A stretch of 11,849 nt of DNA from Pseudanabaenales cyanobacterium. GTDB taxonomy: Bacteria; Cyanobacteriota; Cyanobacteriia; Phormidesmidales; Phormidesmidaceae. Below, one piece after another: positions 1 through 5,302 of the stretch. Below the pieces are notes generated by a model. It was not told the origin of the DNA, did not search any database, and saw only the letters and a program-made list of their open reading frames with translations. A program made the translations under genes and the position numbers. Within the stretch, counting starts at the first letter, position 1, and each line of letters opens with the position of its first letter. The stretch spans positions 1 to 11,849 of the forward strand of contig JAKSDM010000083.1 of NCBI GenBank assembly GCA_022360135.1, given 5' to 3'.

Positions 1-23
1 GGCCGAGTACATGATTATTGGCG

Positions 24-425
24 TCATTTCTTTGAAGACTCCCCGAGGTCGCCATAGGCACTAGCGACAACGACGACATAGCCATTTGGATCGCGGAGCC
101 AAACTTCTCGATGATTGGCATTTGGATTCACCTTTGGCCCCTCCAAGACTTGTGCCTTTTGTTTCTTGACCTGCTTCATGGTCTCGTCGAAGCTATCGGT
201 TTGAAACCAAAGCAAGACACCGTTGCCATACGGCTGTTGCTGCGGATCACCCATGTGGCGATGCTCATGAGCATCCCAACGGTGGAGCTGCATCACCATA
301 CGCCCATCGAACATGAGCTGGTCGTATTCGTCGCCGCCGTGCCCACTTTCAAGTCCTAGCACTGCCTGATACCAAGCGCTGGTTGCTTCAATGTCGTCGA
401 CGACTATTAGGGGTTGAGGTTTCAT
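24..425 (-). CDS. VOC (glyoxalase/dioxygenase-fold) family protein
   Basis: A 133-residue protein of the vicinal-oxygen-chelate fold. The first module opens with the family-like stretch PLIVVDDIEATSAWYQAVLG (residues 5-24), where a beta strand leads into the helix ending in WYxxVLG. The second module ends with REVWLRDPNGYVVVVAS (about 106-122), the usual WLRDPdGy strand pair. Several histidines around QLHRWDAHEHRH (46-57) could take part in metal or substrate binding. The substrate cannot be read from the sequence: relatives include glyoxalases, ring-cleaving dioxygenases and fosfomycin or bleomycin resistance proteins. I chose ATG at 425 because homologues typically begin just before PQPLI. 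ATG 455 (143 residues) is possible, with a weak AGAG at 465-468. A TTG at 476 lies inside the palindrome at 470-497 and is unlikely. The radical SAM gene lies 145 bp upstream on the same strand. The family call is firm; the function is unknown. Confidence 0.85.
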   Translation of the reverse strand: MKPQPLIVVDDIEATSAWYQAVLGLESGHGGDEYDQLMFDGRMVMQLHRWDAHEHRHMGDPQQQPYGNGVLLWFQTDSFDETMKQVKKQKAQVLEGPKVNPNANHREVWLRDPNGYVVVVASAYGDLGESSKK

Positions 426-469
426 TGGCTTTCTCAGTATTTGCAAGACAGACATGACGCCCAACTCTA

Positions 470-497
470 TATTCAACCGCAGATCTGTGGTTGAATA
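470..497. promoter_or_regulatory. 28-bp near-perfect palindrome, probable operator for the VOC gene
   Basis: The arms TATTCAACC (470-478) and GGTTGAATA (489-497) are perfect inverse complements. The centre contains the palindrome CAGATCTG (480-487). Thirteen of 14 symmetric pairs match, the exception being G479/T488. On the minus strand a TATAGA -10-like hexamer (466-471) overlaps its proximal edge, and the VOC start at 425 lies 44 bp further on. A dyad this long at a promoter is typical of a site for a dimeric repressor or activator. No regulator gene is visible in the window. It could instead form an RNA hairpin if transcribed from further upstream. Confidence 0.55.
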
Positions 498-570
498 CCC
501 CCTCTACCAAAGTTCCCATGAAGCGCCCACTGAAGCTGCTTAACCAGATACGTCAGGTTTGATTTGCTCC

Positions 571-2235
571 CTACGGGACTAACGCACCCTTCGCCTCTGT
601 AAGCGAATCCCTTGAATGGGAGTTAGAGAAATGTTCAGTCGCGCTGGCCAAATGTTTTAACAGCGTTGTCTTAGGCAACGGCCCCTGTAAATGTTCCCAA
701 GGTAGGATTTGATCCGTTGGCCAATCTGCGTGAACGTAAAACTCCAGAGGCGGCAATTGGCTCCGCAGTTCTTTAAAGGCTCGACGATAACTACCCAAGG
801 TATCCCCGTAGTGGCGGACGAGTTCTAGCAGAGTAGAAAGGCGCCGATCGCCTCTGGAGATTAAGGCTTGGATCACGGACCAGTTGTAGCTTTCTGGGCG
901 GAAGTCGATGCCTTGAGGGCGCAGCTGCTTTTGCAGGTATTTCAATCGCTTCTGCGCCTGAGGGTTCACCCCAAACCATTGGAATGGCGTATGGGCCTTG
1001 GGCACAAAGGTGCTGCATCCCAGCGTCAGGCGAAGACCGGGCGCAGCCTGTTTAATCGCCTTGATGATGGCGATCGTTTGGGCCAAATCATCCATCTCCT
1101 CCCCCGGCACGCCTGCCATGCCATAGAGCTTAAGGGCGCTCAACCCACCAGCTTGGGCATTTACAGCAGCCTGGATAATTTCGTCGTTTTGCAACTTCTT
1201 GTTGACGATTTGGCGGACTCGTTCTGAGCCGCTCTCAATGGCGATGGTAATCGAGCGAGTATCGTGCTTGACTAAGGTTTCAGCTAGCTTTTGATTCACC
1301 GTATTGGTCCGTACCGAAGCCATACTAAAGCGTACCGAATCGTATTTGGATTGATTCAGATAATCCAACAGATCTTCGAATTCAGGATGTTGGGTTACAG
1401 AAGCGCCGAGCAAACCTAATCGATGGGTAACCGCTAAACCACTTTCAACCGCTGGGATCAACGAACCTTCTAGACTAGCGGTCCGGAAAGGCAGCGTTAG
1501 ATAGCTGGCCAGACAGAAGCGACACATTTCCGGACAACTCCGCACCACTTCCACCATGAAGATGTTCTCCCAGGCTGCTTTTTCAGTCACCACAGTCGAG
1601 GCCGATAGGACATTGCCGCGATAGGTTTGCTTATGAACTTGAGCTGGGATAGCATTATCTATGGGCTGGATGCAGGCGATCGGCCCGTCTAAATCCCGAT
1701 AAGTGATGGTGTATAAACTGGGTATGTAGACCCCAGGTACTTGAGCTAAAGATCGCAGTTGGGCCGTGCGATTGGTGGTTCGAACCGCCTGATAGGTATT
1801 GATAAAATCATCTAGGAGAGTTTCTCCATCTCCTAACAACACGACATCAAAGAAATCAGCAAACGGTTCCGGATTTGCGGTCAGAACTGGGCCACCGCCA
1901 AACACAAGAGGATGTGCTTCACCGCGCTGGCTAGCTCGCAGGGGAATATGCAAAGACTCCAGCAGCCTTAGGATATTGATGTAGTCCAACTCCCATGACA
2001 CGGAAAAGCCCAACAGTTCAGGCTTTGTCGGCAGCGACTCATGTATATCGGTAAACAGGCGGCTGACCTGCAGATCCGGTCGCTGGGCCAACCTTGCCCA
2101 AATTACCTGATAGCCCAGACTCGTGATCCCAATGCTGTATTCATTGGGAAAGGCAAACACTACAGAAGCTGCGTCTACAGCGGCGGCGGTAGGCGTAAAA
2201 AGAAGCTGTTCAGCGGCAAAGGCGGCAAAGGACAC
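571..2235 (-). CDS. Radical SAM protein with B12-binding-like N-terminal domain
   Basis: A 554-residue iron-sulfur protein. The radical SAM cluster motif CPEMCRFC puts the three 4Fe-4S ligands at Cys234, Cys238 and Cys241. Downstream elements such as IAIESGSERVR (331-341) and LYGMAGVPGE (370-379) fit the SAM-binding barrel. Residues about 25-145 resemble the Rossmann-like B12-binding domain, with FSVSWELDY, GGGPVLTANPEPFADFFD and LLGDGE. The canonical DxHxxG cobalamin ligand motif is absent: only DIHESL (63-68) is present, so cobalamin binding is doubtful. A C-terminal extension (about 445-554) contains LPWEHLQG, as in uncharacterised radical SAM proteins of the TIGR03960 type (from memory). 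The start is GTG, only two codons after an in-frame TAG, so no longer start exists. No clear Shine-Dalgarno sequence is seen. The soluble enzyme's substrate is unknown. Confidence 0.9.
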   Translation of the reverse strand: MSFAAFAAEQLLFTPTAAAVDAASVVFAFPNEYSIGITSLGYQVIWARLAQRPDLQVSRLFTDIHESLPTKPELLGFSVSWELDYINILRLLESLHIPLRASQRGEAHPLVFGGGPVLTANPEPFADFFDVVLLGDGETLLDDFINTYQAVRTTNRTAQLRSLAQVPGVYIPSLYTITYRDLDGPIACIQPIDNAIPAQVHKQTYRGNVLSASTVVTEKAAWENIFMVEVVRSCPEMCRFCLASYLTLPFRTASLEGSLIPAVESGLAVTHRLGLLGASVTQHPEFEDLLDYLNQSKYDSVRFSMASVRTNTVNQKLAETLVKHDTRSITIAIESGSERVRQIVNKKLQNDEIIQAAVNAQAGGLSALKLYGMAGVPGEEMDDLAQTIAIIKAIKQAAPGLRLTLGCSTFVPKAHTPFQWFGVNPQAQKRLKYLQKQLRPQGIDFRPESYNWSVIQALISRGDRRLSTLLELVRHYGDTLGSYRRAFKELRSQLPPLEFYVHADWPTDQILPWEHLQGPLPKTTLLKHLASATEHFSNSHSRDSLTEAKGALVP

Positions 2236-2320
2236 AGGCTAAAATCTTGGTTCTATAGGAGTCAGCGCCCTCTTTCAGACTAGCACTGGAGATGGGTGAG
2301 TTATCGGCTGGAACAGAAAG

Positions 2321-2340
2321 GGCGAATCGCATGGCGAATC
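2321..2340. repeat. Two 8-bp direct repeats GGCGAATC, 12-bp period
   Basis: GGCGAATC occurs at 2321-2328 and again at 2333-2340 in the 271-bp region between the divergent radical SAM and TPR genes. A spacing close to one helical turn could suit a protein-binding site. The copies are short, so chance is possible. Confidence 0.4.
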
Positions 2341-2435
2341 CAAAAAATCTGTAGAATATACGGTTTTGGCCCACTTAAATTTTAATTTAGGATAATAGAG
2401 TTTGAAGACTCGTTAAAATAATGGTTTACTTGCGT

Positions 2436-2452
2436 AACAATAGCTGATTGTT
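2436..2452. repeat. Inverted repeat AACAAT/ATTGTT upstream of the TPR gene
   Basis: AACAAT (2436-2441) and ATTGTT (2447-2452) are perfect inverse complements around a 5-base AGCTG centre, 54 bp before the chosen TPR start. A second small AT palindrome, TAAATT-TT-AATTTA, lies at 2376-2389. Neither can be tied to a known regulator. No convincing -35/-10 pair was found for the TPR gene, only AT-rich candidates such as TAAAAT at 2414-2419. Confidence 0.35.
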
Positions 2453-2506
2453 TCCTAGGTAACTAGCCAACCATTGATTGCAGGGGATGCATCTGCCAAT
2501 GACTCA

Positions 2507-3661
2507 ATGTCCCACTCAAGCAAAATCAGAATTGGGACGGTGTTAGTTCACTCTGTTGAATTAGTCTTTAACTTTATGCATTTTACGGATGGCTCATCCC
2601 CAGCCACGACCTCTAAGCCAATAGAATCAACTTTAATCGGCCAGAAAACGTGCTTTCACTCCGAAACCTGGAATGCTCTCAGAGATGAACTCTCTGAGAG
2701 TCAATGCGAACAAATTAGGGCGGAATCTGACTGTTTTTTTAAGCAAGGGATATCTGAGCGCCTGCGACGAAAATACGACATCGCTCTAAATACTTTCCAA
2801 CAAGCTCTGCAGGGCTATCGCCAGGTGCAAGCTTTCCGAGAACAGGGCAAAGTTCTCATTGCCATGGCATTAACCTATTACAATCTGGCTGACTACTTTT
2901 GGGCAATGGACTATGCTCGCCAGGGTTTGACGATTGCCCGGGAAGTGGGTGATCGCCCGATGGCCCAGCAAGCGCTCAACCATCTTGGCAACAGCTATCG
3001 CCATTTGGGAGACCTATCCAAAGCCCTTAGCTGTATGGATCAGAGCTTAACCTTGGCCAGACAACTAGAAGACCGCCAAGCGGAAATGATGGCTTTCAAC
3101 AACTTGGGTATCGTTCACAAGGCAATGGGCGAATGCCAAATCGCCAACGAGCACTTCCAACAAAGCTTAGCGATCGCCCAATCGCTTCAAGATCGAGTGG
3201 TTGAGAAACAGGTCTTGAGGAATCTGGGCAATACTTACCACGCCCTGGGCAACTACCGAGATACGATCAAGTACTATGACCAATTATTATCGATCGCCTA
3301 TGAAACGATGGATTGCCCCGCCATCAGTCGAGTTCTGAGAAATCTCAGCAGCGCTTGCTACAACTTAGGAGACTACAGCAAAGCGATTCACTACTTGCTT
3401 CAGCGGCTAGCCCTTGCGCGTAAATTGAAGGATCGCCGGATTGAGGCGCAAGCGCTGGAAAGCCTCAGCATTAACTATGACGCTCTGGGAAACTACACTA
3501 AAGCAGTTGAGTGTCAGGAACAACGTCTGAAAGCAACACTCGATCTGCAGAATCGTAGACTACAGAAGCAAGCACTAGATAGTTTGAAGATGGCCTGCTT
3601 TGCGATCGGCGACTTCGCCAGAGTTTCCCAGTATGTAGATATGATGTATGATTCCCGGTAG
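2507..3661 (+). CDS. Tetratricopeptide (TPR) repeat protein
   Basis: A 384-residue protein built mostly of TPR helix pairs. From about residue 110 to the end it runs in strict 40-residue units (110-149, 150-189, 190-229, 230-269, 270-309, 310-349, 350-384). Each has the pattern ALxxLGxxYxxLGDYxKAIxx followed by LxLARxLxD. A less regular pair precedes them (about 75-109). The 40-residue unit resembles kinesin light chain and LGN-type TPRs more than the common 34-residue form. Such repeats form a superhelical scaffold for protein partners; no catalytic domain, signal peptide or membrane segment is present. The N-terminal 75 residues match nothing I recognise. I chose ATG 2507; an in-frame TTG at 2474 adds 11 residues and ATG 2576 removes 23, and none has a good ribosome binding site. 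The gene converges on gap2. Its partner is unknown. Confidence 0.85.
   Translation: MSHSSKIRIGTVLVHSVELVFNFMHFTDGSSPATTSKPIESTLIGQKTCFHSETWNALRDELSESQCEQIRAESDCFFKQGISERLRRKYDIALNTFQQALQGYRQVQAFREQGKVLIAMALTYYNLADYFWAMDYARQGLTIAREVGDRPMAQQALNHLGNSYRHLGDLSKALSCMDQSLTLARQLEDRQAEMMAFNNLGIVHKAMGECQIANEHFQQSLAIAQSLQDRVVEKQVLRNLGNTYHALGNYRDTIKYYDQLLSIAYETMDCPAISRVLRNLSSACYNLGDYSKAIHYLLQRLALARKLKDRRIEAQALESLSINYDALGNYTKAVECQEQRLKATLDLQNRRLQKQALDSLKMACFAIGDFARVSQYVDMMYDSR
3170..3177. repeat. HIP1 octamer GCGATCGC (in TPR gene)
   Basis: Perfect HIP1 palindrome, read through as Ala-Ile-Ala in one of the TPR units. HIP1 is greatly over-represented in many cyanobacterial genomes and supports the host assignment. 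Confidence 0.9.
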
Positions 3662-3690
3662 GAAAGTGATTAATAGCTTGTGTTGGTAGG

Positions 3691-3708
3691 GGCCTTTTTA
3701 GGAAGGCC
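3691..3708. terminator. Hairpin between convergent TPR and gap2 genes
   Basis: GGCCTT (3691-3696) and AAGGCC (3703-3708) form a 6-bp stem with a 6-base loop that holds part of the gap2 stop codon (3698-3700). The two genes converge with only 36 bp between their stops, so a bidirectional terminator is expected here. No T-tract follows on either strand, so intrinsic termination is uncertain. Confidence 0.35.
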
Positions 3709-4714
3709 ACTTCTGAGCAACTAGTTCAGCTAAATCGACTACCCGTTGACTGTAGCCCCACTCGTTATCGTACCAGGCGACAACTTTCACCAAATCGCCA
3801 TTCATCACCATGGTCAAGCTGGCGTCTACAATCGATGATGTGTCAGTCTTCCGATAGTCAGTAGAAACAAGGGGGAGGTCATTGTAGCCGAGAATGCCCT
3901 TTAGACGCCCTTCAGACTCTGCCTTGAGCGCTTCATTGATTTCCTCGGCAATGGTCGGTTTCTCCACCTGTACAACCAGATCCACAATAGATACATTGGG
4001 CGTGGGAACTCGGAAGGCAATGCCGCTCAGCCTACCTTTCATCTCAGGAATTACCAGCGCTACAGCTTTGGCTGCACCGGTTGTCGTTGGCACAATGTTG
4101 ACCGCAGCAGCCCTGGCGCGACGCAAATCCCGGTGGCTAGCATCCAGGATTCGCTGATCCCCGGTGTAGCTGTGGGTCGTGGTCATAGTCCCTTTAATGA
4201 TGCCAAATTTTTCATGGAGCGCTTTGACAATGGGTGCTAAGCAGTTGGTTGTACAACTGGCGTTACTGATGACCGGATACCCGTCGTGCGTATATTCTTC
4301 ATGATTTACGCCCATGACATAGGTGCCTACATCGCCCTTGCCCGGAGCCGTAATTAAGACCTTCTTAGCCCCAGCCTGAATATGCCGCTCGGCCCCTTCT
4401 CGACTGACAAAAACGCCCGTTGACTCAATCACCAAGTCAATTTCCCAAGCCGCCCAAGGTAGATTGTTGGGGTTACGATCAGAGGTGCACTTGACTTTAC
4501 TGCCATTAACGGTGATAGATTCGGAGTCGGCGCTAATATCTACATCATCAAGTCGTCCCAGCATTGAGTCGTACTTCAGCAAGTGAGCATTGCTCTCTGG
4601 GTTAGAGGTATCGTTAATTGCGACTAGCTCTAACTGGCTATTTGATCGAGTCAGCCAGCAGCGCATAAAATTCCTTCCAATGCGCCCGAAACCGTTAATT
4701 GCTACTCTAATCAC
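3698..4714 (-). CDS. gap2: Glyceraldehyde-3-phosphate dehydrogenase, photosynthetic Gap2 type
   Basis: A full-length 338-residue GAPDH that interconverts 1,3-bisphosphoglycerate and glyceraldehyde-3-phosphate in the cytosol. The Rossmann start is INGFGRIGRN (6-15). The catalytic cysteine is Cys154 in SNASCTTNCLAP and the catalytic base is His181 in TTTHSYTGDQ. The segment INDTSNPESNAHLLKYDSMLG (33-53) and the ASHRDLRRARAAAVNIVP region (192-209) match the chloroplast GapA/B and cyanobacterial Gap2 type. That type uses NADPH in the Calvin cycle and also NADH. There is no GapB-like C-terminal redox extension, as is usual for Gap2, whose redox control goes through CP12. The start is GTG, supported by AGAGGT at 4723-4728 and by the conserved MIRVAINGFG opening. 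It is transcribed divergently from murC. Confidence is very high. Confidence 0.98.
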   Translation of the reverse strand: MIRVAINGFGRIGRNFMRCWLTRSNSQLELVAINDTSNPESNAHLLKYDSMLGRLDDVDISADSESITVNGSKVKCTSDRNPNNLPWAAWEIDLVIESTGVFVSREGAERHIQAGAKKVLITAPGKGDVGTYVMGVNHEEYTHDGYPVISNASCTTNCLAPIVKALHEKFGIIKGTMTTTHSYTGDQRILDASHRDLRRARAAAVNIVPTTTGAAKAVALVIPEMKGRLSGIAFRVPTPNVSIVDLVVQVEKPTIAEEINEALKAESEGRLKGILGYNDLPLVSTDYRKTDTSSIVDASLTMVMNGDLVKVVAWYDNEWGYSQRVVDLAELVAQKWPS

Positions 4715-4722
4715 CGCGCTTT

Positions 4723-4728
4723 ACCTCT
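4723..4728 (-). promoter_or_regulatory. Ribosome binding site supporting the gap2 GTG start
   Basis: On the minus strand AGAGGT lies 8 bases before the GTG at 4714-4712. This supports the GTG rather than any downstream codon as the true start. Confidence 0.7.
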
Positions 4729-4766
4729 GTCTTAATCGGCCAATTTAACATTTCCTAAACGAAACC

Positions 4767-4796
4767 ATCATATCGCAAAGCCTGGTAAAATTCGAA
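4767..4796 (-). promoter_or_regulatory. Candidate gap2 promoter
   Basis: On the minus strand TATGAT (4772-4767) is a good -10 hexamer. It would place the transcript start about 45 bases before the gap2 GTG. The hexamer 18 bp upstream, TTCGAA (4796-4791), is a poor -35. The call rests mainly on the -10 and its position. Confidence 0.4.
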
Positions 4797-4847
4797 ACTC
4801 AACTATTGAACTAACTCTATGAATTCCCTAGATATTAATTTTCTAGA

Positions 4848-4930
4848 ATAGCTCGTCTTCATCTTAGGGTATTTAGGCAAAATCGCTGAGGATAGCTTGT
4901 CTTCTTTCTAAAGTACTTAAGTGGAATCGC
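4848..4930. repeat. Degenerate direct repeat, 44-bp period, two copies
   Basis: Copy 1 (4848-4886) and copy 2 (4892-4930) both begin ATAGCT, continue with GTCTTC and end AATCGC at the same offset. By hand alignment about 28 of 39 positions match, and most differences are transitions. A TTTTCTA-AATAGC string before copy 1 (4839-4852) recurs at 4961-4973. The function is unknown; an old duplication or repeated binding sites are both possible. Confidence 0.5.
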
Positions 4931-4954
4931 CTAAGCCATTTCTCTAATTAGGCG
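4928..4954. repeat. Inverted repeat CGCCTAA/TTAGGCG
   Basis: CGCCTAA (4928-4934) and TTAGGCG (4948-4954) are perfect 7-bp inverse complements with 13 bases between. The left arm overlaps the end of the second 44-bp repeat copy. It may be an operator or a hairpin. Confidence 0.4.
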
Positions 4955-5119
4955 GCAATATTTTCTAAATAGCGATCGAATCATCGAATAGTGTTTGATT
5001 ACAGGCTGACGATGATTGATTTGACAGGCTTAGCTCACACATCAGCAAGAGCGCTAAAGCCACGGTCGACATCGCGACGAAAACAGCCCCACTTTTCGGA
5101 TAACCCGATCAATGGTCAG

Positions 5120-5142
5120 TAAGTTTAGAGCAGATAAACTTA
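5120..5142. repeat. Inverted repeat TAAGTTTA/TAAACTTA
   Basis: Perfect 8-bp arms (5120-5127 and 5135-5142) flank a 7-base centre, about 160 bp before the murC start. If the murC promoter at 5252-5260 is right, this lies upstream of it and would act as a DNA site rather than in the mRNA. Confidence 0.45.
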
Positions 5143-5170
5143 TCCGCACCTTAATGTAGAGATTATTTCT

Positions 5171-5200
5171 ATATGGCTTAACAGAGATATCGCCATATCT
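5171..5200. repeat. Two overlapping, mutually exclusive hairpins
   Basis: ATATGGC (5171-5177) pairs with GCCATAT (5192-5198). AGATAT (5185-5190) pairs with ATATCT (5195-5200) around a CGCC loop. They share bases 5195-5198, so only one can form at a time. Confidence 0.45.
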
Positions 5201-5209
5201 GAAGCTTTC

Positions 5210-5223
5210 GCTTAGCGCTTAGC
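5210..5223. repeat. Tandem heptamer GCTTAGC x2
   Basis: GCTTAGC at 5210-5216 is repeated directly at 5217-5223, about 30 bp before the candidate murC -10. It occupies roughly the place of an activator or -35 site. Confidence 0.4.
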
Positions 5224-5251
5224 GTAGGTATATGGTCATTTGGGTGATTCT

Positions 5252-5260
5252 TGGTATGAT
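5252..5260 (+). promoter_or_regulatory. murC: Candidate extended -10 promoter for murC
   Basis: TGGTATGAT matches the extended -10 form TGnTATGAT and lies 42 bp before the murC ATG. No good -35 hexamer is found 16-18 bp upstream, which extended -10 promoters tolerate. Confidence 0.45.
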
Positions 5261-5290
5261 ATCGCGTGATATTGGTGTGGTGTGGTGTTT

Positions 5291-5295
5291 GAGGA
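5291..5295 (+). promoter_or_regulatory. murC: Shine-Dalgarno that fixes the murC start
   Basis: GAGGA ends 7 bases before ATG 5303, an ideal spacing. It falls inside the reading frame extension from GTG 5282, which argues that translation starts at 5303 and not at 5282. Confidence 0.75.
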
Positions 5296-5302
5296 ACTGA
5301 GA

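Larger units (their letters stand above)
4715..5302. other. Non-coding region between divergent gap2 and murC
   Basis: This stretch carries no convincing gene. It holds the gap2 promoter and ribosome site at its left end. It then has a degenerate 44-bp direct repeat (4848-4930) and several inverted repeats (4928-4954, 5120-5142, 5171-5200). A tandem heptamer (5210-5223) follows, then an extended -10 and Shine-Dalgarno for murC. It is more AT-rich than the flanking genes. Each element is listed separately. Confidence 0.8.

Noticed and set aside
474..476. TTG as the start of the VOC gene
   Set aside because: It lies inside the operator-like palindrome and would add a non-conserved N-terminus before the family start.
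868..1227. 119-residue open frame on the plus strand
   Set aside because: It lies wholly inside the radical SAM gene on the other strand, which has clear motifs; the product resembles nothing known.
5021..5026. Perfect TTGACA -35 hexamer
   Set aside because: No -10-like hexamer is found 15-19 bp downstream.
5012..5122. 36-codon open frame (MIDLTGLAHTSARALKPRST...) in the gap2-murC region
   Set aside because: AGG lies a few bases before the ATG and the product is basic, but length and composition are within chance, and no family is recognised. Conservation would be needed to revive it.
5282..5287. GTG-GTG as the start of murC
   Set aside because: The strong GAGGA at 5291-5295 lies downstream of it and serves ATG 5303, where the conserved protein begins.
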